Of a stretch of 5,032 nucleotides of DNA, positions 1 through 5,032 are shown piece after piece. The stretch is from an uncultured Collinsella sp. GTDB taxonomy: Bacteria; Actinomycetota; Coriobacteriia; Coriobacteriales; Coriobacteriaceae. Below the pieces are notes generated by a model. That model ran no database searches, had not been told where the DNA came from, and worked only from the letters and a program-made list of their open reading frames with translations. The translations under genes and the position numbers were made by a program. Within the stretch, counting starts at the first letter, position 1, and each line of letters starts with the position of its first letter. Location: the NCBI GenBank assembly GCA_902478985.1, contig CABSNH010000123.1, forward strand, positions 1-5,032. Direction: 5' to 3'.

Positions 1-34
1 GTCTCGTGGGCTCGGAGATGTGTATAAGAGACAG
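1..34 (+). other. Untrimmed Nextera read-2 transposase adapter (artefact)
   Basis: These 34 bases match, base for base from memory, the Illumina Nextera read-2 transposase adapter. The last 19 bases, AGATGTGTATAAGAGACAG (16-34), are the Tn5 mosaic end. This is library-preparation sequence, not part of the organism. It shows that the window starts at a contig end where adapter trimming failed, so the upstream gene is truncated artificially. It should not be annotated as a Tn5 element. Confidence 0.98.
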
Positions 35-35
35 G

Positions 36-143
36 GACAAGGCCGCCGATGGTGCGGATGCGGCTCAGAAGCCCGCAGCCAAGCCTGCTCAGTATTACAC
101 CTACACGCCCGCCGAGACCTCCGAGGAGTCCTGCGATGAGTAG
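36..143 (+). CDS. C-terminal end of an unidentified protein (5' partial)
   Basis: An open frame enters directly after the adapter and gives 35 residues before a TAG stop at 141-143. The tail is hydrophilic and low-complexity: alanine, lysine and proline at first (around KPAAKPAQ), then a short tyrosine/threonine stretch (YYTYT), then acidic residues up to the end (ETSEESCDE). No domain is visible. The frame is believable because its end overlaps the next gene's start by 8 bases (ATG at 136, TAG at 141-143) and the next gene's GAGGAG ribosome binding site lies inside it, a common operon arrangement. Known actinobacterial neighbourhoods near alaS include DUF948-type proteins with alanine-rich tails, and sigma operons often carry STAS antagonists, but nothing here identifies either. 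The function is unknown. Confidence 0.6.
   Translation, partial: DKAADGADAAQKPAAKPAQYYTYTPAETSEESCDE
123..128 (+). promoter_or_regulatory. Ribosome binding site for the anti-sigma-like gene
   Basis: GAGGAG lies seven bases before the ATG at 136. It decides the start: the same frame is open back to an ATG at 49, but that start lacks a Shine-Dalgarno, would add 29 low-complexity Arg/Pro-rich residues, and would overlap the upstream gene almost fully. Confidence 0.8.
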
Positions 144-513
144 CGAAGCAACTTGCCCCATCACGCTGACTGTCGCCGGAGACCCGCGTCTGGCTCGCCT
201 CGTACGTATGACGGCGGCTAATGTCGGTGCGTTGTGCTCCATGTCCGTCGATCGCATCGAGGACATTCGTATGGCTGCCGAGGAGGCCTTTATCTTTGGT
301 TGCACGGCTGTTGATTCCGATGACATCATGATCAGGTTCGATGTCGATGAGTCTCACGTTGGCATGAACTTTACCTTTGGCGATCGGGCCACCGTCGACG
401 AGGATGACCAGGCTGCCGTGTATGCCGAGCTCATTCTGGCGAGCGTGTGCGATTCCTACGAAAAGACTGAGGCGCCCCTGACGCTTTCCCTCGACCTCAA
501 GGCGGATATCTAA
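136..513 (+). CDS. RsbW/SpoIIAB-like anti-sigma factor, ATPase motifs degenerate
   Basis: This 125-residue protein is the size of RsbW/SpoIIAB-type anti-sigma factors of the GHKL (HATPase_c_2) fold, and it lies one base upstream of a SigB/SigF-type sigma gene, as anti-sigma genes typically do. It begins with a beta-strand-like segment (ITLTVAGDP, 9-17). A helix around 39-55 (DRIEDIRMAAEEAFIFG) corresponds to the family's N-box helix. The C-terminal part (95-120, VYAELILASVCDSYE then a strand) resembles the final helix and strand of the fold. The N-box glutamate is kept (E50), but the Mg-binding asparagine four residues later is phenylalanine (F54), and no DxGxG nucleotide-binding loop can be seen. 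By family knowledge it should bind the sigma factor. By inference it may do so without kinase activity. The family call rests on weak motif similarity plus context. It could instead be a hypothetical protein that merely shares the operon. Confidence 0.7.
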   Translation: MSSEATCPITLTVAGDPRLARLVRMTAANVGALCSMSVDRIEDIRMAAEEAFIFGCTAVDSDDIMIRFDVDESHVGMNFTFGDRATVDEDDQAAVYAELILASVCDSYEKTEAPLTLSLDLKADI

Positions 514-514
514 T

Positions 515-1306
515 ATGACCGAACGTTCCCGGAGCGGTAAGACCGCTTGGGACAAGGAGAAAACCCGCGAGCTGTTTCGTCGCTACAAAGAGACCGGTGA
601 TCCGGACGCACGCGAGCAGCTCGTCATGTCCCATATGAACCTGGTAAGGTTTCTTGCCAACAAATTTAAGAACCGCGGTGAGCCACTCGACGACCTCATG
701 CAGGTCGGCTATCTGGGTTTGCTCAAGGCTATCGACCGCTTTGACCCCGAGCGCGGACTCGAGTTCACGACGTTTGCCACGCCTACCATCCTGGGCGAGA
801 TTAAGCGTCACTTCCGTGATAAGGGCTGGAGCGTGCGCGTGCCGCGCCGTTTGCAGGAGCTTTCTGCCAAGGTTAACCAAGCTACCGACAAGCTCACTAA
901 CGAGCTGCAGCGCTCGCCTAAGGTTGAAGAAATCGCTGAGTACCTGGGCGTGACCGTCGACGAGGTGCTGGAGGCCATGGAATCGTCTTCGGCCTATACC
1001 TCGGTGCCCATCGAGGCTCCTGGCGCGTCCGATTCCGATGATGCCCCCTCGATTCTCGACCGCTATGCCGATGACGACAACGAGCTCGATTTTACCGATG
1101 ACCGCCTGGTGATCGAGGAAGCCATCCGCGATTTCTCGCCGCGTGAGCGTGAGGTTATCGAGCTGCGCTTTGTGAAGGGCATGACCCAGATCGAGATCGC
1201 TAAGAAGTTGGGTATCTCGCAGGTGCAGGTTTCGCGCCTGCTGCGCCGTACCCTTAAGAAGATACAGGACAAGATCGACCCCGACGGAGTGATGGTTCGT
1301 TCATGA
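515..1306 (+). CDS. RNA polymerase sigma factor, SigB/SigF/SigG family
   Basis: This 263-residue group 3 sigma-70 factor directs RNA polymerase to an alternative set of promoters, usually stress or developmental ones in this family. Region 2 spans about 37-107, with NLVRFLANKF, the DDLMQVGYLGLLKAIDRFDP core-binding and -10 recognition helices, and the FTTFATPTILGEIKRHFRD block typical of SigB/SigF/SigG. Region 3 follows (about 111-165, RRLQEL through VEEIAEYLGV). Region 4 (about 200-250) contains SPREREVIELRF and the helix-turn-helix MTQIEIAKKLGISQVQVSRL that reads the -35 element. Length and domain order are complete. The ATG at 515 follows the previous stop by one base, with AAGGCGG nine bases upstream. 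The upstream anti-sigma-like gene suggests control by sequestration. SigB, SigF and SigG cannot be told apart from sequence alone, so no symbol is given. Confidence 0.95.
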   Translation: MTERSRSGKTAWDKEKTRELFRRYKETGDPDAREQLVMSHMNLVRFLANKFKNRGEPLDDLMQVGYLGLLKAIDRFDPERGLEFTTFATPTILGEIKRHFRDKGWSVRVPRRLQELSAKVNQATDKLTNELQRSPKVEEIAEYLGVTVDEVLEAMESSSAYTSVPIEAPGASDSDDAPSILDRYADDDNELDFTDDRLVIEEAIRDFSPREREVIELRFVKGMTQIEIAKKLGISQVQVSRLLRRTLKKIQDKIDPDGVMVRS

Positions 1307-2715
1307 TTGAGCACCCCCAACAAACCGACCGCACGCTGCGCGATACTCGTATTCTGACGCTTCGCATTTGGGCTGTCGTCGGCTGCATTGTCATCGCAGC
1401 CGTCATCTTTAACCTTATGGGTATCCTGGCGCCGGTTATCGAGTTTCTCGCTGTCGGTTCCATCATCGCTTTTGTGATGTCGCCGATCACTAACTGGCTC
1501 GAGCATCACGGCGTCGGTCGTGGCATCGGTTCGCTCATCGCGCTGATCGTGGTTGTGGCAGTGCTCGTCGGCGTCGTCTGCATCCTGTCGCCTATTTTGC
1601 TCGGTCAGATTATGGAAGTCCTGAGCCGTCTGCCTGAGCAGCTTCGCGTTGCGGGCGGTGATCTCAACGAGATGATTTCGCACGCTAAGACGCTCAACAA
1701 CACGCCGCTCAAGGAGTACCTGGACGATAATCTGTCCTCGCTGGTTACTGTGGCGTCCAAGTACGTATCGCAAATCGCCGCTGAGCTCGGTCGCGGCGTG
1801 TTCCCGCTGATCACCAACACGGCCTCGCAGCTGTTCGTAATCTTCCTGGGTTTGGTGCTTGCCTACTGGCTTGCCTGTGATTATCCCCGTATGCACCACG
1901 AGGTCTGTACCATCATCGGACAGGAAAAAGAGACCTCGTACCGCTTTATGGTCGCGATTCTTTCGCGCTCGGTCGGCGGTTATATGCGCGGCATGGTCGT
2001 GACGTCCATCTGCGGTGGCATCCTCGCCTTTATCGGCTTTACGCTCATTGGCCATCCCTATGCGGCACTCATGGCCATCTTTACCGGCATCATGCACTTG
2101 GTCCCGGTTGTCGGTCCCTGGGTAAGCGCGGCGATCGCCACGGTGCTCGGCTTTATGTTCAGCCCCATGCTGGCGTTGTGGACGCTCGTTGTGACCATGG
2201 TGGCTCAAAACGTCACCGATAACGTCATTTCCCCCAAGGTCATGCAGAGTTCGGTGCAGGTGCATCCCATCATGAGCCTGACGGCCCTCGTTATTGGTTC
2301 GGCACTTATGGGTCCCATCGGCATGGTCATCGCCATTCCGCTGTGCGCGGCCCTCAAGGGCATTTTCGTCTACTACTTTGAGAACGAGACCGGTCGCCAG
2401 CTCGTGGCATACGACGGCGCCGTGTTTAAGGGCACGCCGTATCGCGATGCCGAGGGTAACCCGGTCGCCGCCTACGACGCGCTTGGAGACGATACGTTCA
2501 TTTATGAGTCCGAGCTCATTGGCAACGAGACCGCGCCCGAGGCCCAGGCGATGCCCAAGCCCGAGCTCGAGAATCCCTGGATCAAGCTCTCGGGCCTGCA
2601 GCCCGATGCGACGGGCTTTTTCAAGAATCCCTTCGCCAAGGATGACGATTCCAATACGAACGACGACACCAAAACCGGCATCGACGGTTCCATGGACGAT
2701 TCAGATTCTAAATAG
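1303..2715 (+). CDS. AI-2E family (PerM-like) transporter
   Basis: This 470-residue integral membrane protein belongs to the AI-2E/PerM/UPF0118 family. Members have been linked to AI-2 export or sodium(lithium)/proton antiport, but the substrate of most is unknown. Hydrophobic stretches occur near 22-38, 41-62, 76-100, 172-192, 230-250, 253-284, 288-303 and 324-352. The amphipathic soluble stretch at about 101-165 lies between early and late membrane segments, as usual in the family. The signature region is clear: VPVVGPWVSAA (267-277), QNVTDNVISPKVM (302-314) and the GPIGMVIAIPLCAALK block (337-352). The start ATG overlaps the sigma stop as ATGA, implying translational coupling; a weak GGAG lies 13 bases upstream. 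An unusual charged C-terminal tail of about 110 residues (360-470) ends in an Asp/Ser/Asn-rich stretch and has no recognised domain. Confidence 0.92.
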   Translation: MIEHPQQTDRTLRDTRILTLRIWAVVGCIVIAAVIFNLMGILAPVIEFLAVGSIIAFVMSPITNWLEHHGVGRGIGSLIALIVVVAVLVGVVCILSPILLGQIMEVLSRLPEQLRVAGGDLNEMISHAKTLNNTPLKEYLDDNLSSLVTVASKYVSQIAAELGRGVFPLITNTASQLFVIFLGLVLAYWLACDYPRMHHEVCTIIGQEKETSYRFMVAILSRSVGGYMRGMVVTSICGGILAFIGFTLIGHPYAALMAIFTGIMHLVPVVGPWVSAAIATVLGFMFSPMLALWTLVVTMVAQNVTDNVISPKVMQSSVQVHPIMSLTALVIGSALMGPIGMVIAIPLCAALKGIFVYYFENETGRQLVAYDGAVFKGTPYRDAEGNPVAAYDALGDDTFIYESELIGNETAPEAQAMPKPELENPWIKLSGLQPDATGFFKNPFAKDDDSNTNDDTKTGIDGSMDDSDSK

Positions 2716-2723
2716 GTCCTATT
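2711..2723. repeat. Near-palindrome spanning two convergent stop codons
   Basis: AATAGG-T-CCTATT is a 6-bp inverted repeat with a single-base centre. It contains the permease TAG (2713-2715) and most of the opposing gene's stop codon (TTA on the plus strand, 2722-2724). There is no T-tract on either side, so it is not a standard intrinsic terminator. It may be chance, a protein site, or a scar at the insertion edge. Confidence 0.45.
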
Positions 2724-2961
2724 AACGTTTCTTGAAGTTGTAAATGACAAGAAACGCGAGCAAAGCGATTGTTAAGGGGCCGGCTACATAGAAAAAGAGA
2801 ACATCAATTGCGCGTAGAGTGTAATAAGCTTTATCGCCGGACATTACTGCATACAATACGTAGCCAAATGCTGGTTGGTTTGCGTACCAGCAGGAGAAAG
2901 CCAAAAGCGCTAAAAGTGCTACAACCAGAAGTGCATTCAGGACAAATCGTTTGCTTTTCAT
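2722..2961 (-). CDS. Small two-transmembrane protein of unknown function
   Basis: This 79-residue protein has a positively charged N-terminus (MKSKR), a hydrophobic helix at about 7-24, a polar middle stretch (about 25-52, with CWYANQPAFGY and SGDKAYYTLR) and a second hydrophobic helix at about 53-75, ending FKKR. By the positive-inside rule both ends should be cytoplasmic and the tyrosine-rich middle outside. The first segment could instead be read as a signal peptide, but there is no clear cleavage site. The start at 2961 is chosen because GGAAGGAG lies six bases upstream; the longer ATG at 2994 falls on the predicted -10 box and has no ribosome binding site. GC is about 42% by hand count (102 of 240), well below the neighbours, which suggests acquisition from elsewhere. 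It converges on the permease with six bases between stops. I do not recognise the family. Confidence 0.8.
   Translation of the reverse strand: MKSKRFVLNALLVVALLALLAFSCWYANQPAFGYVLYAVMSGDKAYYTLRAIDVLFFYVAGPLTIALLAFLVIYNFKKR
2726..2756. repeat. Perfect 9-bp inverted repeat at the 3' end of the small gene
   Basis: CGTTTCTTG (2726-2734) and CAAGAAACG (2748-2756) are exact reverse complements separated by 13 bases. The repeat lies in the last codons of the small membrane protein gene. In the minus-strand transcript the hairpin would be followed by UUAAUAGG, which is not a real U-tract, so termination would be weak at best. It might stabilise the mRNA 3' end. Confidence 0.5.
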
Positions 2962-2967
2962 CGATCG

Positions 2968-2975
2968 CTCCTTCC
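2968..2975 (-). promoter_or_regulatory. Strong ribosome binding site for the small membrane protein
   Basis: Read on the minus strand, this is GGAAGGAG, six bases before the ATG whose first base is 2961. It is the best Shine-Dalgarno in the window and fixes the 79-residue start over the 90-residue alternative. Confidence 0.8.
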
Positions 2976-2993
2976 GGGTGAATCTTATATGCA

Positions 2994-2999
2994 ATTATA
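2994..2999 (-). promoter_or_regulatory. Predicted -10 box for the small membrane protein gene
   Basis: The minus strand reads a perfect TATAAT here. Transcription would start near 2987, giving a leader of about 26 bases that includes the ribosome binding site. No good -35 box sits 16-18 bases upstream; a TTGAAA occurs (3011-3016) but only 11 bases away. The gene thus appears to have its own promoter, possibly weak or activator-dependent. Confidence 0.5.
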
Positions 3000-3005
3000 C
3001 AGCAG

Positions 3006-3020
3006 TCCTTTTTCAAAGGA
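3006..3020. repeat. Short inverted repeat next to the minus-strand promoter
   Basis: TCCTTT-TTC-AAAGGA is a perfect 6-bp inverted repeat with a three-base centre. It sits just upstream of the predicted -10 box of the small gene, covering the -35/spacer zone. This placement would suit a repressor or activator site, but the sequence is AT-rich and short enough to be chance. Confidence 0.3.
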
Positions 3021-3053
3021 TCGCGCAGTACTAAATAACGTGCACTTTCGCTG

Positions 3054-3083
3054 GAGGGTCGCTGTTTGGCGACCCTCTTTTTT
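3054..3083 (+). terminator. Strong intrinsic terminator upstream of alaS
   Basis: GAGGGTCGC (3054-3062) pairs perfectly over 9 bp with GCGACCCTC (3069-3077) around a six-base loop, followed by six T's (3078-3083). The T-tract lies only on the plus-strand side, so it stops rightward transcription. The only plus-strand gene upstream is the permease, ending 338 bases earlier. It probably ends that operon and shields alaS from read-through. Reading it as an alaS attenuator is less likely, because a promoter-like sequence follows it directly. Confidence 0.9.
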
Positions 3084-3109
3084 GCACTTGCGCGGCGGGA
3101 TGGTAATAT
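3082..3109 (+). promoter_or_regulatory. Predicted alaS promoter
   Basis: TAATAT (3104-3109) is preceded by TGG, giving an extended -10 form (TGnTAATAT). A weak -35 candidate, TTGCAC (3082-3087), lies 16 bases upstream and overlaps the end of the terminator T-tract. Transcription would begin near 3116, giving a leader of about 40 bases before the alaS ATG. Confidence 0.55.
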
Positions 3110-3124
3110 CGTTACGTTTGAACT

Positions 3125-3139
3125 GTTTCGATGTGAAAC
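3125..3139 (+). repeat. Small inverted repeat in the alaS leader
   Basis: GTTTC (3125-3129) and GAAAC (3135-3139) form a 5-bp inverted repeat around GATGT, just downstream of the predicted transcription start and two bases before the GAGGAG ribosome binding site. It could be a weak leader hairpin or a protein site; chance is also possible. Confidence 0.3.
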
Positions 3140-3140
3140 C

Positions 3141-3146
3141 GAGGAG
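3141..3146 (+). promoter_or_regulatory. Ribosome binding site for alaS
   Basis: GAGGAG lies nine bases before the ATG at 3156. The deduced protein then reaches the conserved AlaRS N-terminal segment (TTAEIRSKFLNFFEERG) by residue 9, which supports this start. Confidence 0.8.
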
Positions 3147-3155
3147 ATTCCCTCT

Positions 3156-5032
3156 ATGAGTGCTGACTACCCGTCAATGACTACGGCCGAGATCCGCTCC
3201 AAGTTCCTCAACTTCTTTGAGGAGCGCGGTCTTAAGCTCTATCCTTCTTCGTCCCTTGTTCCCGACGACCCCTCGCTGCTGCTTGCCAACGCCGGCATGA
3301 ACCAGTTTAAGGAGTACTACCAGGGCAAGAAGACCATGAAGGAGATTGGCGCGATCTCCTGCCAGAAGTGCGTCCGCACCAACGACATCGACTGCATCGG
3401 CGAGGACGGCCGTCACCTGTCGTTCTTCGAGATGCTCGGTGATTTCTCCTTTGGCGGCGTCTCCAAGCAGCAGGCTTGCGCTTGGGCCTTCGAGCTCATC
3501 ACCAAGGAGTTCAAGCTGCCGCTCGATCGCCTGTACTTTACCGTCTTTACCGAGGACGACGAGACCCACGACGTGTGGCGTTCTCTGGGCGTTGCCGAGG
3601 ACCACATCTCCCGCTTGGGCGAGGACGACAACTTCTGGGCCGCTGGCCCCACCGGCCCCTGCGGTCCGTGCTCCGAGATCTACTTTGACATGGGCGAGGA
3701 GGTCGGTTGCGGCAGCCCCGACTGCAAGCCCGGCTGCGACTGCGACCGCTTCCTTGAGTTCTGGAACCTTGTGTTTACCCAGTACGACCGCCAGGAGGAC
3801 GGCTCCATGCCGGAGCTGCCGCACCGCAACCTCGATACGGGCATGGGTCTGGAGCGCATGGCCGCTATCATGCAGCACAAGACCGCTAACTACGACGGCG
3901 ATTTAATGCAGCACCTCATCAAACTCGGAGAGGAGATCAGCGGCAAGACCTATGACGCCGACGATTACTCCGGCGCCAGCCGCTCCCTGCGCATCATCGC
4001 CGACCACTCCCGCGCCGTCGACTTTATGATCTCGGACGGCATCCTGCCCGGTAATGAGGGTCGCGAGTACGTCCTGCGCCGCCTGCTCCGCCGCGCCGTG
4101 TTCCACGGCCGCCTGTTGGGCATCGAGGGCGCCTTCCTGACCAAGTTCATCGACGAGGTCAACGCTCAGATGGGTGAGGCCTATCCTGAGCTTCTCAAGA
4201 ACGTCGCGCTCGTTAAGGGCATCGTCGCATCCGAGGAGGAGCGTTTCTCCACGACGCTCGACAACGGCCGCGTTTACCTGGACGAGGCCCTGGCCGCGCT
4301 CGCCGACGGCGCTGTCCTTCCGGGCGACGTTGCCTTTAAGCTGCACGACACCTTTGGTTTCCCCATCGACCTGACTGTCGAGATCGCCGGCACCGCCGGT
4401 CACGACGTCGACATGGACGGCTTCACCGCCTGCATGGAGGACCAGAAGGCCCGCGCTCGCGCCTATGCCAAGGGCGACGCCTGGGGCAGCTTCAACGACG
4501 TGTGGGTCGAGCTTTCGGACAAGGTCGCTGCGACCGAATTCGACGGCTATGACAACGACGTCGTTGAGGGCGCCAAGGTTGTTGCCATCGTTCGCAACGG
4601 CGAGTCCGTCGAGTCCGCTGCCGCGGGCGAGGACGTCGAGGTCGTGCTCGACCGCACCCCGTTCTATGCCGAGATGGGCGGCCAGCAGGGTGATGCCGGT
4701 GAGCTTTTTGCCGGGGGCGTTTCGCTGACCGTTTCCGATACCAAGAACCACAACGGCCTGTATGCCCATGTCGCGCATGTTGCCGAGGGCACGCTGACCG
4801 TCGGTGCTACCGTGACCGCCGCGCTCGACACCGAGCGCCGTGGTTTCCTGCGTCGCAACCACACCGCCACCCACCTGCTCGACGCTGCGCTTAAGCAGGT
4901 CCTGGGCGAGCACGTCTCCCAGGCTGGCTCGCTGGTGACGCCCGAGCACCTGCGCTTTGACTTCACGCACTTCGAGGCCCTGTCCTCCGAGCAGCTCAAG
5001 GCTGTCGAGGACCTGGTCAACCAGCAGATCTT
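3156..5032 (+). CDS. alaS: Alanyl-tRNA synthetase (3' partial, 625 codons seen)
   Basis: AlaRS charges tRNA-Ala with alanine in the cytoplasm and removes mischarged serine or glycine. The class II catalytic core is intact: motif 1 region SSSLVPDDPSLLLANAGMNQF (31-51), motif 2 region with RHLSFFEMLGDFSFG (86-100), GPTGPCGPCSEIYFD (164-178) and motif 3 LDTGMGLERMAA (226-237), whose D227 matches the conserved substrate-binding aspartate. A cysteine-rich segment (C185, C190, C194, C196) follows C169/C172. The tRNA-binding part includes LHDTFGFPIDLT (396-407). The editing domain starts with FYAEMGGQQGDAG and carries H569 and H573 in HTATH, corresponding to the E. coli editing histidines. The window ends before the second editing Cys/His pair and the C-Ala domain; the full protein should be about 870-880 residues. 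GC is high and no frameshift is seen. Confidence 0.98.
   Translation, partial: MSADYPSMTTAEIRSKFLNFFEERGLKLYPSSSLVPDDPSLLLANAGMNQFKEYYQGKKTMKEIGAISCQKCVRTNDIDCIGEDGRHLSFFEMLGDFSFGGVSKQQACAWAFELITKEFKLPLDRLYFTVFTEDDETHDVWRSLGVAEDHISRLGEDDNFWAAGPTGPCGPCSEIYFDMGEEVGCGSPDCKPGCDCDRFLEFWNLVFTQYDRQEDGSMPELPHRNLDTGMGLERMAAIMQHKTANYDGDLMQHLIKLGEEISGKTYDADDYSGASRSLRIIADHSRAVDFMISDGILPGNEGREYVLRRLLRRAVFHGRLLGIEGAFLTKFIDEVNAQMGEAYPELLKNVALVKGIVASEEERFSTTLDNGRVYLDEALAALADGAVLPGDVAFKLHDTFGFPIDLTVEIAGTAGHDVDMDGFTACMEDQKARARAYAKGDAWGSFNDVWVELSDKVAATEFDGYDNDVVEGAKVVAIVRNGESVESAAAGEDVEVVLDRTPFYAEMGGQQGDAGELFAGGVSLTVSDTKNHNGLYAHVAHVAEGTLTVGATVTAALDTERRGFLRRNHTATHLLDAALKQVLGEHVSQAGSLVTPEHLRFDFTHFEALSSEQLKAVEDLVNQQI

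Noticed and set aside
16..34. Tn5 mosaic end as evidence for a mobile element
   Set aside because: It is part of the complete Nextera adapter at the very edge of the sequence, so it is a library artefact.
49..135. Longer start (ATG at 49) for the anti-sigma-like gene
   Set aside because: The added residues are Arg/Pro-rich low-complexity sequence, out of frame with the upstream gene's real end, and only the ATG at 136 has a proper ribosome binding site.
497..880. 127-codon minus-strand open frame opposite the sigma gene
   Set aside because: It covers sigma regions 2 and 3 in antisense, with no domain and no supporting start signal.
1063..2265. 400-codon minus-strand open frame opposite the sigma and permease genes
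   Set aside because: The translation is rich in His, Arg and Asp with no domain, and it is antisense to two clear genes; it is a codon-bias shadow.
2962..2994. Longer start (ATG at 2994) for the small membrane protein
   Set aside because: It begins on the predicted -10 box and lacks a ribosome binding site, whereas 2961 has GGAAGGAG at ideal spacing.
2995..3083. T-box or other riboswitch before alaS
   Set aside because: The hairpin and following T's resemble an attenuator, but no T-box core sequence (GGTGGNACCGCG type) or stem I is visible, and a promoter-like sequence follows the hairpin.
3174..4970. Two long minus-strand open frames opposite alaS (3174-3878 and 3903-4970)
   Set aside because: They lie fully within the well-supported alaS gene, have no ribosome binding sites or recognisable domains, and arise from its GC-rich codon use.
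1..5032. CRISPR arrays, tRNA or rRNA genes, insertion sequences
   Set aside because: No regularly spaced repeats, cloverleaf-like sequences, rRNA segments or transposase-like proteins were seen on either strand.

Overview
The window looks like the end of an assembled contig from a high-GC Gram-positive gut bacterium. My best guess is class Coriobacteriia, near Collinsella, based on GC-rich third positions, an alaS of actinobacterial/firmicute style and a SigB/SigF-type sigma factor operon. That placement is inference; no database was searched. The first 34 bases are not genomic. They match the Illumina Nextera read-2 transposase adapter, including the 19-base Tn5 mosaic end, so real sequence begins at base 35.

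Layout. Bases 36-143 hold the last 35 codons of an unidentified gene cut off by the contig end. It overlaps by 8 bases a small gene (136-513) that looks like a degenerate RsbW/SpoIIAB-type anti-sigma factor. One base later comes a SigB/SigF/SigG-family sigma factor (515-1306), which overlaps by ATGA an AI-2E family (PerM-like) membrane protein (1303-2715). These four plus-strand genes are packed like one operon: a regulator pair followed by a permease. A small low-GC gene (2722-2961, minus strand) encodes a 79-residue protein with two predicted membrane segments and converges on the permease with only six bases between stop codons. A strong plus-strand intrinsic terminator lies at 3054-3083. 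It is followed at once by a probable promoter and leader for alaS (alanyl-tRNA synthetase), which starts at 3156 and runs off the end of the window.

How the parts fit. The anti-sigma-like protein probably holds the sigma factor inactive until a signal arrives; the permease is co-expressed. The AT-rich minus-strand gene sits between the operon's last gene and the only good plus-strand terminator. It therefore looks like a later insertion, and any operon transcript reaching that terminator would be antisense to the whole small gene. alaS appears to be a separate housekeeping transcription unit.

I did not find a clearly new multi-gene system. The points most worth a second look are the loss of ATPase motifs in the anti-sigma-like protein, the inserted small membrane protein gene with its antisense arrangement, and the adapter left on the contig end.
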